A stretch of DNA of 64,000 bases from Gammaproteobacteria bacterium (GTDB taxonomy: Bacteria; Pseudomonadota; Gammaproteobacteria; S012-40): contig WFPC01000018.1 in assembly GCA_015487785.1 (NCBI GenBank), positions 1 through 64,000 of the forward strand, in the 5' to 3' direction. The notes under the pieces are model-generated. The model worked only from the letters and a program-made list of their open reading frames with translations. It had not been told where the DNA came from and made no database searches. The translations under genes and the position numbers were made by a program. This document shows, in pieces, positions 41,017-50,981 of the stretch. Within the stretch, counting starts at the first letter, position 1; the number at the start of each line of letters is the position of its first letter.

Positions 41017-41850
41017 ATGAGCCAGACGTCTCTCACCCACGGAATCGATCTCGACGCCTTGCAGCGTTCTCGCGAGACCCCCTCGCTGGATAAGGAGGAA
41101 ATCTGCCTGCGGGTGGAGGGTCTCAACCTGTTCTATGGTGAAAAGCAGGCCTTGCACGACATCGACATGCAGATTCCACGCAACAAGGTCACCGCTTTCA
41201 TCGGCCCCAGTGGTTGCGGCAAGTCCACCCTGCTGCGCTGTTTCAACCGCATGAACGATCTGGTGGACGGGGTGCGCATCGAAGGCGCCATCAAGCTCGA
41301 CGGCGAGGATATCTATCACAAGTCGGTCAACGTGGCCGATCTGCGCCGACGGGTGGGCATGGTGTTCCAGAAACCCAACCCCTTCCCCAAGTCCATCTAC
41401 GAAAACGTGGCCTATGGCTTGCGCATCCAGGGTGTCAAGAGCCGCCGCCGGCTGGACGAGACGGTAGAGCGGGCCCTGCGCGGTGCCGCTCTGTGGGACG
41501 AGGTGAAGGACCGCCTGCACGAGAGTGCCATGGGCATGTCCGGTGGCCAGCAACAGCGCTTGGTGATCGCCCGCGCCATCGCCATCGAGCCGGAAGTCCT
41601 GCTGCTGGACGAACCGGCCTCGGCGCTGGATCCCATCTCCACGCTCAAGATCGAGGAATTGATCTACGAGCTGAAGGACAACTACACCATCGTCATCGTA
41701 ACCCACAACATGCAACAGGCCGCCCGGGTATCCGACTACACCGCCTTCATGTACATGGGTGAGCTGGTGGAAATCTCCGATACCAACAGCCTGTTCACCA
41801 ACCCGGGCAAGAAGCAGACCGAAGACTACATCACCGGACGCTACGGTTAG
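41017..41850 (+). CDS. pstB: Phosphate ABC transporter ATPase PstB
   Basis: The 277-residue ATPase has Walker [10 protein letters not shown], signature M-S-G-G-Q-Q-Q-R-L, Walker [13 protein letters not shown] and the H-loop V-T-H-N-M-Q-Q. It drives phosphate import and takes part in signalling through PhoU. It lies 10 nt after pstA and 14 nt before phoU. Confidence 0.97.
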   Translation: MSQTSLTHGIDLDALQRSRETPSLDKEEICLRVEGLNLFYGEKQALHDIDMQIPRNKVTAFIGPSGCGKSTLLRCFNRMNDLVDGVRIEGAIKLDGEDIYHKSVNVADLRRRVGMVFQKPNPFPKSIYENVAYGLRIQGVKSRRRLDETVERALRGAALWDEVKDRLHESAMGMSGGQQQRLVIARAIAIEPEVLLLDEPASALDPISTLKIEELIYELKDNYTIVIVTHNMQQAARVSDYTAFMYMGELVEISDTNSLFTNPGKKQTEDYITGRYG

Positions 41851-41864
41851 GGAGGAGTCGCGCC

Positions 41865-42596
41865 ATGCAAAGAGAAACCCTCGGACATCACATCTCGCGC
41901 CAGTTCAACGAGGAGCTGGAAGATATCCGCAACCGCGTGCTGGCCATGGGAGGGCTGGTGGAGCAGCAGCTCAGGAACGCCATCGACTCCCTGGTGCAGG
42001 ACAACAGCGAACTGGCCGACGACGTCATGACCACCGACTACAAGGTCAATGCACTGGAAGTGTCCATCGACGAGGAATGCGTGCAAATCCTGGCACGACG
42101 CCAGCCGGCCGCTTCCGACCTGCGCCTGATCATCGCCGTGATCAAGACCATCACCGACCTCGAACGCATTGGCGACGAGGCCGAGCGCGTGGCGCAAAAA
42201 GCCCTGCAACTGTCCAAGGTCAGCGGTATCAAGATGCCCAAGTCCTCCCTGCAACATCTGGGCGAGCACGTGCTGCAGATGATGCACGATGCGTTGGATG
42301 CCTTCGCGCGCATGGACGTAGAGACGGCCTACAAGGTCTGGCGCGAGGATCGCAAGGTGGACGACGAATACGAAAGTATCATGCGCCAGTTGATGACCTA
42401 CATGATGGAAGACGCCCGCGCCATTCCCCACATCCTGGAAATCATCTGGGCGGTGCGGGCTCTGGAGCGCATCGGCGACCGCGCCGGCAACATCTGCGAA
42501 TACGTGATCTACCTGGTCAAGGGCAAGGATGTGCGCCATACCACCGCCGAGCAGATGGAACGCGAGGTGATGGGGCATCTGCGCCGCGATGACTGA
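41865..42596 (+). CDS. phoU: Phosphate-signalling protein PhoU
   Basis: The 243-residue all-helical protein shows two PhoU repeats, with metal-binding E-x-x-x-D segments and the L-E-R-I-G-D-E-A-E and L-E-R-I-G-D-R-A-G-N-I-C-E motifs. It links the PstSCAB transporter to PhoR inhibition. It closes the pst-phoU run. Confidence 0.96.
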   Translation: MQRETLGHHISRQFNEELEDIRNRVLAMGGLVEQQLRNAIDSLVQDNSELADDVMTTDYKVNALEVSIDEECVQILARRQPAASDLRLIIAVIKTITDLERIGDEAERVAQKALQLSKVSGIKMPKSSLQHLGEHVLQMMHDALDAFARMDVETAYKVWREDRKVDDEYESIMRQLMTYMMEDARAIPHILEIIWAVRALERIGDRAGNICEYVIYLVKGKDVRHTTAEQMEREVMGHLRRDD

Positions 42597-42626
42597 TCCG
42601 CCCTCGTCAGCCGTGGCGATGTTCCG

Positions 42627-42643
42627 GGCCGGGCCACCCGGCC
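42627..42643. other. GC-rich hairpin after phoU
   Basis: GGCCGGG-CCA-CCCGGCC can form a 7-bp hairpin 30 nt after phoU. No T-run follows, so termination by it alone is doubtful. The rest of the gap to 42829 shows no gene or clear promoter. Confidence 0.35.
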
Positions 42644-42829
42644 GAATATTTCGCCGGAAGCCGCAAATGCGCTTCCCAGCCTCCTCCATGCCCTGCACGT
42701 AAACTGCCGACAGGCGCTCGGATGTTTCCGGCTGTTCCCGTTTCTGTCCTCTCCCTTCAAGTATTTTCTTCCCGGCCGCTACAGAAAGAGGCCCGTTTTG
42801 GGTCCTTCGGATATACGAGAAATGGTGTG

Positions 42830-45625
42830 ATGAGGCGTGCGGTGATCAGACAGAGGGTGAAGGTCTTTTTGTTAATGGCCTCCTTGGCCGTGCCGGGTAC
42901 CGGTGGGGCGGAAGATATCGCCTCGCTGTATGAAAAGGCCCTGATGGCGGCCAACGAGGGTGAGACGCGCGCGGCCATCATCCATCTTAAGAATGCCCTA
43001 CAGAGCGATGACGGCTATCTTGCCGCACATATTCTGCTGGGACGACTCTATTTGAAGGAAAACCAGCCCGAGCTGGCGGAGCGGGCCTTACAGAAGGCCA
43101 ATCGCCTGGGAGCCGACCGCGCCTTGACGGCGCTACCCCTGGCCCGGGCCTATCTGCAGCAGCGCAAGTACCAGCGCCTGCTGGAGGATTTCAGTGCGCC
43201 CGATTTTCCCGCTACCACGGCGGCGCAATTGCTCATCCTGCAGGGCAAGGCTTTTGTCGAGTTGGACCAGACGCAGAATGCCGTCGAGGCGCTGGAGGAG
43301 GCCACACGGCTGGATCCGCAAGCCGTCGAGGCCTATCTGGGGCTGGCGGAGATCGCCCTGCGTGCGGGCGACTTGCGACAGGCCGCCCGGCAGCTCGCCC
43401 TGGCCAAGGACCTGGCGCCCGCGGATGCCGGCGTGTATTTCGTCGAAGCTTCGTTGCGCCATGCCCAGGGGCAATTGCAAAAGGCCCTGCAGGCCTATAC
43501 CGAAGTGCTCCGGCTGTTGCCCACACATCCCGCGGCGCGACTGGCCCGGGCCGGGCTCTATCTCGACCTGGGTCGACCGCGTCAGGCCCTGGAAGACGTG
43601 CAGGCCCTGCTGGCCGACTATCCCGACGACCCCCGTGCCGCCTATCTGAAAGCGGTGTTGCTGAACCGTCTGGGCGATGCCCGGGCCGCCGCTGCCGCCT
43701 TGCGCGAGGCTGGCGCCGTGATCGACCGCCTGCCCCCCGAGATGTTGCGGCAACACGCGCCCAGCCTGATGCTGGCCGGCCTGGTGAGTTTCAACCTGGG
43801 GGAATATGAAAAGGCTCGCGATCACCTGGGCCGTTATGTAAAGCGATTTCCCCGCAACCCGGCCGCGCGCAAGTTGCTGGGAGCCACCCTGTTGCGTCAG
43901 GGCGATGCGGCTGCCGCCGTGCGCGTGCTGGAGCCCGCCGCACAGAACCTGCCCGATGATGCCCGCCTGCTTGCCCTGCTGGGCGATGCCTACATGGCCC
44001 AGGGGCGTCATGATCTGGCGGCGATGATGTTCGAGCGGGCCTTGCAGCAGCGCGACGATGTGGCCCTGCGGCGCCGGCAGGCGCTCAACGATCTGGCCAG
44101 AAACCGGCCGCAACAGGCCCTGGATCAGTTGATGGATGTATTCCGGCGCAGCGGTCACACCTCCACCGGACTGATGGCTGCCTTGCTGCAGGCCCGGAAC
44201 GGGAATTTCGAGCATGCCCTGAGCCTGGCCCGGCAGTTGGTGCAGGCCTCGCCAGGAGATCCGGTGCTGCAGAATTTCCTGGCTTCCATGCAAATGGCCA
44301 CCGGTCGTGCGCAAGAAGCACGACAGACCCTGCAGGAGCTCGTTGCGCGCCGCCCGTCCTTGCTCGCCGCCCAGATCAATCTCGCCCGCCTCGACAGCGC
44401 CGCCGGTGAGCATGAGGCTGCCCGCATGCGTCTGCGCGAGCTGCTGCGTCGCCAGCCCGGCGCCGTGGTGCTGATGTTGGAGCTGAGTCGTCTGGCCCAG
44501 CGCATGGGAGATGAAGTGCAGGCGCTGCGTTGGGCGGAAAAGGCCCTGGCCGCCGACAGCCGTTCCATTGCCGCCACGCTGCGCCTGGTGGAACTGCACC
44601 TGGCCCGTGAAGCGCTGGATGAAGCCCTGGCTGTGCTCGATACCGCCCAGCAGCGCGCCCCCGACGATGTGCGATTGCGCGATGCGCTTGCCCGGGTGCA
44701 TTTGGTCCGGGGGGAAACGCGCCAGGCCCGCATGATCTTGCGGCGCCTGTCCACCGATGTGGGATACAACGGCAAGTTGCTCTATCGTATCGCGCGCCTG
44801 CAATTGCAGGCGCGCGATCCCCGGCAGGCGATCTGGTCGCTGCAAAAAGCCATCGACGGTGCCCCGGATCTTCTTCCCGCGCATGTGCTGCTTGCCGAAG
44901 TGTTGCTGCAGCGCGGCAACCTGGAACTGGCCGGGGATATTGTCGCAACCTTGGGGCAACGATTTCCGCGCAGTGCCGAGGGGCTCCGTTTGGCAGGCGA
45001 CCTGGCACTGCGCAGGGGAGATGTCGCTGCGGCCATCGAGACCTATGAACAGGCCTTGCAGATACAAGAAAGCAACCTGATCACGGTGCGCCTGGCCGAG
45101 GCCCATCGCTTGGCGGGGCATGGGCCGAAGGCACGCAAGGTGTTGCAGCGATGGCTCGAACGCCATCCCGATGACCTGGTGGCGCGGGAAGCCCTGGCCG
45201 AGCAATATCTGCTCGCTCGTCGTTGGCAAGAAGCGGCCGGCCAGTACGAGGCCGTACTCGAGCTTCAGCCGCGCCATGCCCTGGCGCTGAACAATCTGGC
45301 GGTGATCTATGCTGACAGTGATACCGTGCGGGCGCTGGACTATGCCCGCAAGGCCCATCGATTACTGCCCAAGGCTCCCTTTACCAACGATACCCTGGGC
45401 TGGCTGCTGACACGCAGCGGCAGAGCACAGGAGGGGATTGGTTATCTGCGTGCGGCCAATGCCCGTCAGGCTTCCAATGCCGAGTTCCAATATCATCTGG
45501 CCGTTGCCCTGCATCAACTGGGGCGTATCGAAGAAGCGCGCCAGGAGCTGGACAGGGCGCTGGCGTATGGGCAGGCCTTCGAGGGCCTGGCGCACGCCCG
45601 GGCCTTGCGGGAAAGCCTGCTGTGA
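42830..45625 (+). CDS. PrsT-like TPR protein of PEP-CTERM systems
   Basis: The 931-residue protein has a signal sequence (about 8-27, ending G-T-G-G-A) and then a near-continuous TPR array of more than 20 repeats (L-x-L-A-x-x-Y-L pattern, repeated A-L-x-x-L-P). It matches the PrsT family associated with PEP-CTERM surface systems. The signal does not end in a clear lipobox cysteine. ATG 42830 is chosen because the frame upstream has no signal-like start. A PEP-CTERM protein gene follows at 45770. Confidence 0.78.
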   Translation: MRRAVIRQRVKVFLLMASLAVPGTGGAEDIASLYEKALMAANEGETRAAIIHLKNALQSDDGYLAAHILLGRLYLKENQPELAERALQKANRLGADRALTALPLARAYLQQRKYQRLLEDFSAPDFPATTAAQLLILQGKAFVELDQTQNAVEALEEATRLDPQAVEAYLGLAEIALRAGDLRQAARQLALAKDLAPADAGVYFVEASLRHAQGQLQKALQAYTEVLRLLPTHPAARLARAGLYLDLGRPRQALEDVQALLADYPDDPRAAYLKAVLLNRLGDARAAAAALREAGAVIDRLPPEMLRQHAPSLMLAGLVSFNLGEYEKARDHLGRYVKRFPRNPAARKLLGATLLRQGDAAAAVRVLEPAAQNLPDDARLLALLGDAYMAQGRHDLAAMMFERALQQRDDVALRRRQALNDLARNRPQQALDQLMDVFRRSGHTSTGLMAALLQARNGNFEHALSLARQLVQASPGDPVLQNFLASMQMATGRAQEARQTLQELVARRPSLLAAQINLARLDSAAGEHEAARMRLRELLRRQPGAVVLMLELSRLAQRMGDEVQALRWAEKALAADSRSIAATLRLVELHLAREALDEALAVLDTAQQRAPDDVRLRDALARVHLVRGETRQARMILRRLSTDVGYNGKLLYRIARLQLQARDPRQAIWSLQKAIDGAPDLLPAHVLLAEVLLQRGNLELAGDIVATLGQRFPRSAEGLRLAGDLALRRGDVAAAIETYEQALQIQESNLITVRLAEAHRLAGHGPKARKVLQRWLERHPDDLVAREALAEQYLLARRWQEAAGQYEAVLELQPRHALALNNLAVIYADSDTVRALDYARKAHRLLPKAPFTNDTLGWLLTRSGRAQEGIGYLRAANARQASNAEFQYHLAVALHQLGRIEEARQELDRALAYGQAFEGLAHARALRESLL

Positions 45626-45714
45626 GGTGTGAATGTGTCGAAACCGTTTACATGTTCGCCGGGCAGGTTTTGGCAAGGATTGATAACTCACTGAGTTGAA
45701 AGAAGAAAATATTT

Positions 45715-45729
45715 TGGCCCCTTATTTGC
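45715..45729 (+). promoter_or_regulatory. Sigma54 promoter of the PEP-CTERM gene
   Basis: TGGCCCCTTATTTGC carries the invariant GG (45716-45717) and GC (45728-45729) separated by ten bases, in the TGGC...TTGC context. It lies about 40 nt upstream of the start. PEP-CTERM genes are commonly under the PrsK/PrsR-sigma54 pair, which supports the call. Confidence 0.8.
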
Positions 45730-45769
45730 CTTATTATTTTAAGGTATTGAAAAGCACCGAGGACGTCCC

Positions 45770-46618
45770 ATGAAATATTTTGCCCCTTTCCTATTGGTTC
45801 TTGGCCTGCTCGTTTCGTTGCCACAGGCCCAGGCTTCCCTGGCCACCAGTTGGACCCTGACCAATGGGAGTTGCAGCGGTTGTGGCAGCTACGGCAATGT
45901 GCGCAGCTTTGGCGCATCCACGGTAGACGGGGGTGATGTGGCCGCCAGCGCATGGGCCGACACCGGCACCGGCAATACCCTGGAGACCGCTGAGCTCAAG
46001 AGCTGGAGCGGTGGTCTGGGCATTACCAATCGTTCGGGCGCGGACGGCGGCTATCCCAACCATGCCATAGACAACCGCGACAATTACGATGCCGTGTTGT
46101 TCAGCTTTGACAAGACCGTGAGCCTGGACGAGATCGTGATCGGCTGGTGGAAGGACGCCGATCTCAGTGTGCTGGCCTATACCGGTAGTGGAACGCCCGA
46201 TCTGGCCGGACAGACCTATGCCGCTCTCGACGATGCCCAGAACGGCAGCATGGGTGGTTGGGAGTTGGTGGGCAATTACTTCGATCCCCAGGACAGCAGC
46301 GAGCCCGGTGATGGCAAGTTGCACTACAACATCAACAGTGGCGGGATCAGTTCCAGTTATTGGCTGGTGAGCGCGCTCAACCCGGCCTTCAACACACCGG
46401 GCTGCAGCAGCCGCGCCATCGACTGCGCACCCGGCAATTACCTGGGCAACGACTATTTCAAGCTCTATGCCCTGGCGGGGACGGTCACCACATCGTCCGG
46501 CGGCGGTGGCAACAACACGGTGCCGGCGCCCGCGTCGTTGTTGTTGCTGGCCTTGGGCCTGCCCTTGCTGCGCCTGTCGTGGCGGGGTATTGCGCGGCAT
46601 GCAGGGGTGCCGGCCTGA
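45770..46618 (+). CDS. PEP-CTERM exosortase-substrate protein
   Basis: The 282-residue protein has an N-terminal signal peptide (about 1-22, ending A-Q-A), a secreted beta-rich domain with G-S-C-S-G-C-G and many Gly/Asp, and a C-terminal sorting tail: V-P-A-P-A-S, a hydrophobic helix L-L-L-L-A-L-G-L-P-L-L and a basic end (R-L-S-W-R). The sorting motif is P-A-P rather than the more usual P-E-P. An exosortase must be encoded elsewhere. The mature function is unknown; extracellular matrix or surface attachment is typical. Confidence 0.82.
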   Translation: MKYFAPFLLVLGLLVSLPQAQASLATSWTLTNGSCSGCGSYGNVRSFGASTVDGGDVAASAWADTGTGNTLETAELKSWSGGLGITNRSGADGGYPNHAIDNRDNYDAVLFSFDKTVSLDEIVIGWWKDADLSVLAYTGSGTPDLAGQTYAALDDAQNGSMGGWELVGNYFDPQDSSEPGDGKLHYNINSGGISSSYWLVSALNPAFNTPGCSSRAIDCAPGNYLGNDYFKLYALAGTVTTSSGGGGNNTVPAPASLLLLALGLPLLRLSWRGIARHAGVPA

Positions 46619-46640
46619 GCCAGAGGTTCCTGAAGGCTTT

Positions 46641-47918
46641 TCAGTCTAGCGCGCGAAGCACGCGGCAGCGGGCTATGCGGCGTTCGATCTCCGTTTCCAC
46701 CAGGCGATAACTCGCGCTGTCGAGGTCACGGTAGCGCCGCTTGAACTCCAGTTCCATGATACCTTCGGGCAAGTGATCGATGGGCGGCATGATGTCCGCC
46801 TCGCTGTCTGCCCGCAACATGCGGCGTTGCAATTCGCGGGCGGAACGCGGCGAGCCCACTGCCAGTTCCGCCAAGCGCACGCCGGCGCGATCAGCCAGCA
46901 GGTCGGCAAAACTGAAACCGCTGCCCCCGCGGGAATCATCCAGCTCCTTGAACAGGCCCATGGCATCGGCCAGCCCGCCGCCGGCGGAAACCGTGATTGC
47001 CGCCGAAACCATGAAGTGTTGCATCAAGTCGTAACGTTCGCGCAGGGTTACCCGTAGCCAGCGCGGGCGCTTGAGTGCGCTGCGCATTTCCTGCGGCAGC
47101 AGCCGGCGAATGTCGCTACCCGAGAGATAGATGGCGAAGGCCAGCAACAGGGCGCGGTTTTCCGACTGCGCATCGTTGCCCTGATGACTGCGTTCGGCGG
47201 CCAGTTGGAACAAGGGTTGCAGCAAGCGGAACAGACTCACCGGCCGGCGGGGATCCATGGGATAGGTGACGGCGGCCAGGCGGTTGGTGTAGGCGATCAG
47301 GCGATCCTTGTCGCGCTGGCTGAAAAGCCACTTGCCGCTCTCGGCGCGCAGTTCGCCCAGCAGGCCGGGCTGCCAGCGATAGGCCAGGGAGATCCGGTCG
47401 GCCTCGAAGTGGTAGTCTTCCACCGCCTTGACCAGTTCACCATAGGGCTTGAGCTGGCGCTGCAAGATCCCATGGGCCAGCTCCATCAGCCACTGGGCCA
47501 GGCCGCTGGGCAGTTGCAGGCGGCCCATAGCCAGGCGGCGCAGGGACAACTGGCGGCCTTCCTGGCTCAGCAACAGCGTCATGTTGAGATAACGGGGCAG
47601 CCCGGCCAGGGGAAGTTCCAGCGACATTTCCAGGGTCAGTGTCTGCGCGCCCAGACGGGCATGGGCGGCGAGCGCGGGATAGCGGTCGAACAGATAGTTC
47701 AGCAGCAGATTGACGTCGCGCTCGGTCAGCGTCATCCGTTGCTGTTGTCCCTGTTGCAGGCGGCGTGGATTGTTCTGCTGGATCAGGGACTTGATGCGGT
47801 CCACGTCCTGTAGCGACAAACGGTGCTCGGCGCGGACGCGGGGTTCGTTTTCCAGCGCCAGAAAAAGCGCTGCCGCGGCGAGCAGCAACAGGCCGGTCAG
47901 TAACAGGAATAATCTCAT
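46641..47918 (-). CDS. Unrecognised membrane-anchored protein (425 aa)
   Basis: The protein begins with one TM helix (about 2-22). A long soluble part follows, rich in Leu and Arg, with no clear domain. The segment T-L-T-E-R-D-V-N-L-L-L-N-Y and a later helical region (about 260-425) stand out. I recognise no family. It is convergent with the PEP-CTERM gene (22 nt away). It probably acts in the periplasm, but no role can be assigned. Confidence 0.6.
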   Translation of the reverse strand: MRLFLLLTGLLLLAAAALFLALENEPRVRAEHRLSLQDVDRIKSLIQQNNPRRLQQGQQQRMTLTERDVNLLLNYLFDRYPALAAHARLGAQTLTLEMSLELPLAGLPRYLNMTLLLSQEGRQLSLRRLAMGRLQLPSGLAQWLMELAHGILQRQLKPYGELVKAVEDYHFEADRISLAYRWQPGLLGELRAESGKWLFSQRDKDRLIAYTNRLAAVTYPMDPRRPVSLFRLLQPLFQLAAERSHQGNDAQSENRALLLAFAIYLSGSDIRRLLPQEMRSALKRPRWLRVTLRERYDLMQHFMVSAAITVSAGGGLADAMGLFKELDDSRGGSGFSFADLLADRAGVRLAELAVGSPRSARELQRRMLRADSEADIMPPIDHLPEGIMELEFKRRYRDLDSASYRLVETEIERRIARCRVLRALD

Positions 47919-48004
47919 GGCGGCCCGTTCCCCTTGTGGTACTGTACCCGCGCCGCACCCTCGCCTACCATAGTCGCTGACCCATCAGCCGAGAAAACAC
48001 ACCC

Positions 48005-48919
48005 ATGAGTGTTCCGCGTCTTTTCCTGTATCTCGTTGTCATTGCCTGCCTGGTCACCACTGGAGCCTGCGCGCTGCAACCTGTCGAAGGGGCACGCGCC
48101 CTCGCGCCCCAGCGGGGGCTGTTGTGGAAGATCGAGAAAGCAGGAATCGCGCCCGCTTATCTGCTTGCCACCATACATCTGGAAGATCCGCGTGTCACCC
48201 GCTTGCCGGAGTCGGTGGCGCGGGCGCTGGGACACAGCGATGCCCTGGTGCTGGAAGTGGATCTGGGCCCGGACTCACGCCAGCTCGCCAGTCGCGCGAT
48301 GTTTTTCAACGATGGCCGCAGCCTGCCCCAAGTGGTGGGCGAAAGCCTGTTTCGACAGTCGCTGGCGGCCCTGCGGGCACGGGGTTTCCAGCCCGACCAT
48401 GTACGTCTTATGAAACCCTGGGCGGTATTCTCCATCCTGAGCATGCCCCAGGCCGAGACCGGCCAGTTCCTCGATGCCGTGCTCTACCAGCGTGCCACCC
48501 AGCGTGGCCTGCCGGTGTATGCGCTGGAACGGATGAGTGAACAGATCGCGGTTTTCGAGGGCTTGAGCGTGCAGGACCAAATCGTGTTGCTGCGCGACAC
48601 CCTGGCCAACAAGGACGCAGTGCCGCGCTTCATCGACGAAACCCTGCAGGTGTATCTGCGCGGCGATTTGTCGGCGCTGCTGGCATTGAACGAACGCTAC
48701 ATGGAATTCACCGAACCGGCGGTGGCGACGCGGGTGAGCCGGCGTCTGCTCGACGATCGCAACCGGCGCATGCTGGTGCGCCTGGAGTCGCTGCTGCAAC
48801 GCGGACAGCGCCTGTTCATTGCCGTGGGCGCGCTGCATCTGCCGGGGGAGACAGGGCTGTTGCAGGGCCTGCGGCAGCGGGGTTACCGGCTCAGCGCCGT
48901 CTATCCGGCAGCCTCGTGA
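48005..48919 (+). CDS. TraB/GumN-family protein
   Basis: The 304-residue protein has an N-terminal lipoprotein-like signal (T-T-G-A-C, C22) and the TraB/GumN outline: L-L-W-K-I-E-K, the A-T-I-H-L-E-D segment at the position of the conserved G-T-x-H, and a closing A-V-G-A-L-H-L-P-G-E-T-G-L. The family is thought to be a putative protease fold. The role is unknown here. Confidence 0.82.
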   Translation: MSVPRLFLYLVVIACLVTTGACALQPVEGARALAPQRGLLWKIEKAGIAPAYLLATIHLEDPRVTRLPESVARALGHSDALVLEVDLGPDSRQLASRAMFFNDGRSLPQVVGESLFRQSLAALRARGFQPDHVRLMKPWAVFSILSMPQAETGQFLDAVLYQRATQRGLPVYALERMSEQIAVFEGLSVQDQIVLLRDTLANKDAVPRFIDETLQVYLRGDLSALLALNERYMEFTEPAVATRVSRRLLDDRNRRMLVRLESLLQRGQRLFIAVGALHLPGETGLLQGLRQRGYRLSAVYPAAS

Positions 48920-49144
48920 TCAGGCCAGCACATCGACGATGCGGCCCTTGCCATCGGTGCTCTGGGCCTTGGTTTCCATGGCATTGTTCATCACCCGCAT
49001 GGTGGCATCGCTGGATTTCTGGTTCACCGTCTGGATCACTTGCAGAGTCTTGTCGGCATTGCTTTGCTGGATTTTACCAATACGGGTCACCATCTGGTTG
49101 ATTTGCTGGGCATTGCTGAAGCCTGCTGAAATACCGATGTCCAT
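48920..49144 (-). CDS. Small helical protein (74 aa)
   Basis: The 74-residue soluble protein is helix-rich (Q-Q-I-N-Q-M-V, N-A-D-K-T-L-Q-V-I-Q-T-V, M-R-V-M-N-N-A-M-E-T), with an M-D-I-G-I-S start reminiscent of short motility-associated YjfB proteins. The similarity is weak. It is convergent with TraB and ends the minus-strand run that begins with the GGDEF protein. Confidence 0.4.
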   Translation of the reverse strand: MDIGISAGFSNAQQINQMVTRIGKIQQSNADKTLQVIQTVNQKSSDATMRVMNNAMETKAQSTDGKGRIVDVLA

Positions 49145-49247
49145 CTTCCACCTCGATGTCGTTGGCGCTCGTGTATGTCAGCGGCCGCGCCGGCCGTATT
49201 TGTACGCTGAAAACGCCGGAATGCCAACCAGCTCACGGAAATGACCG

Positions 49248-50546
49248 TCAACCGGCCTGGTGTTGGTCGTCGCCGAGCGGGCCTTGCTTGGCCAGTTCCA
49301 GAGCGTACTCGGTTTGGGCGAACAGGGCGGTTTCGGTGTCGCCATCGTCGGGGTAGGTGGCGACACCCACGCACACGCTGATGTGCAGGGTCTTGCCGTC
49401 ACCGATGTTGAGGGGATTGTTGGCAATGTGTTCCTGCAGGCGCCGGGCCGCTCGTGTGGCGCCCTCGTGACCGGTTTCCGACAGGATCACGGCAAAGGAA
49501 TCGCCATCGTAGCGCGCCGCGGTGTCGGTGGGACGGATGTTGTTCTTGATCTGCATGGCCACCGAGCACAGCACCGAGTCGCCCACCAGCCGGCCATAGG
49601 TTTCGTTGACCGAGCGGAAGTCGTCGATATCGAGGAACAACAGCGAGAACGGGCGTTGGTAGCGCTTGGAACGCTTGACTTCCAGCCCCACCATGTCGTG
49701 GAACTGGGGACGGTCGTAGAGGCCGGTGAGACTGTCGTAGATGGACATGTAGTCCAGTTCGGTCTGAATGTTCTGGAAGCGTTCGGCCATGGCATTGAAG
49801 GCCGAGGCCAGGTGGCCTAGTTCGTCGTTGGTGTCCAGGGTGATACGTGAACTCAGGTCGCCCTGGCCGAAGCGCTCCACGCTGCGTTCCAGGCGTTGAA
49901 TGGGCGAGACCACCGAACGGAACAGCAAGAGTGCGCCCAAGAAGGCGAACGCCAGTCCCATCACGATGACCAGCAGGGCCATGATGAGTGCTTGCCACTT
50001 GACACCCTGGATTTCCAGCCGCTGGCGCTGTACATTGTTCAGCGCCAGCGATTCCAGCTCTTCCAGGATATAGATGGTACGATCCAGCTCACGGCCCACC
50101 TGCAACATGAAGCGTTCGCGACCGCTCTTGCCCAGGGACTTGCCCTGTTCGAACAGCCGGCCCACCAGTACCTGCAGATTGATCCAGCCGTGCTTGGCGG
50201 TGGTCAGTAATTCCTGCTCCCGTTCCGATAGCTGATCGCTGGCAAAACCCGCGTCGAAGGCCAGGCCGATCTCGATGTTGAGGCTTTCGATACGACTGCG
50301 GGTGGATTCCTCCATGCGCACCGCGTATTGTTGCAAGGGGGTTTTCATCTTGTGGAACAGCTTCTGGATGTCGGTGATGAACAACAGACGATCCAGTGGC
50401 TCGGATACCGCTTCTTCCAGGGTGCCCACGGCACCACGAATGGTGATGAACGAGCCGGCCACCAGCAGGCTCAGCGGCAGCAACATCACCAGGATGCCGA
50501 GAATCAGGCGTGATTTGAGGCTGGAAGCTTTATCTAAAAAAAACAA
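49248..50546 (-). CDS. HAMP-GGDEF protein with degenerate active site
   Basis: The 432-residue protein has TM1 (about 13-32), a periplasmic helical sensor region, TM2 (about 183-205), HAMP (about 206-260) and a GGDEF domain (about 265-425). The active-site loop reads D-G-D-S-F where GGDEF is expected, so the catalytic Gly and Glu are lost. The inhibitory RxxD (R-P-T-D) stands exactly five residues upstream and is intact. This fits a c-di-GMP receptor rather than a diguanylate cyclase. Confidence 0.85.
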   Translation of the reverse strand: MFFLDKASSLKSRLILGILVMLLPLSLLVAGSFITIRGAVGTLEEAVSEPLDRLLFITDIQKLFHKMKTPLQQYAVRMEESTRSRIESLNIEIGLAFDAGFASDQLSEREQELLTTAKHGWINLQVLVGRLFEQGKSLGKSGRERFMLQVGRELDRTIYILEELESLALNNVQRQRLEIQGVKWQALIMALLVIVMGLAFAFLGALLLFRSVVSPIQRLERSVERFGQGDLSSRITLDTNDELGHLASAFNAMAERFQNIQTELDYMSIYDSLTGLYDRPQFHDMVGLEVKRSKRYQRPFSLLFLDIDDFRSVNETYGRLVGDSVLCSVAMQIKNNIRPTDTAARYDGDSFAVILSETGHEGATRAARRLQEHIANNPLNIGDGKTLHISVCVGVATYPDDGDTETALFAQTEYALELAKQGPLGDDQHQAG

Positions 50547-50981
50547 TCGGCTATCTCCTGCCGGACAAGGTTTCTCAGCGGCTGACCCTGTTCCATGGCC
50601 AATGACCCGCGCATCCTCACAGGCGGCGGCGCGATTGCCGTCCGGCCTATCCGGTATATCGGACCCCGCGGCAGGCTCTTTATTTTTTGCCTTTTCTCAA
50701 AGAGCTGGATAGCGCGTGCGGGATCCCTCCCTGGTGGAACGCGGACACCCGCATAAAAGCTCCATCTATTTTACATCTTGTGACCGCCTACTATCTCATG
50801 AAAACCCTACTTGGGTAAATAAAACCCATGGGAAAACGGGCGCAGAGAGGGCTTCTTAAGAAAATCGCATTTATTTCAATGTGATGTGATGGTCTTTTGT
50901 TGGTGGACAGATTCGGGAGGCATTTGGCCATCGCACCAATAGGGGATACCATAGGCCGTGATTCACTCCTGGGGGTCGTCG
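50547..50981. other. Divergent intergenic region (435 nt)
   Basis: This gap separates the minus-strand GGDEF gene from the plus-strand protease. I see no gene with a convincing start and ribosome binding site. A stretch of AT-rich sequence near 50770-50890 (ATTTTACATC, AATAAAACCC) may hold promoters, but no consensus pair is convincing. Confidence 0.35.
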
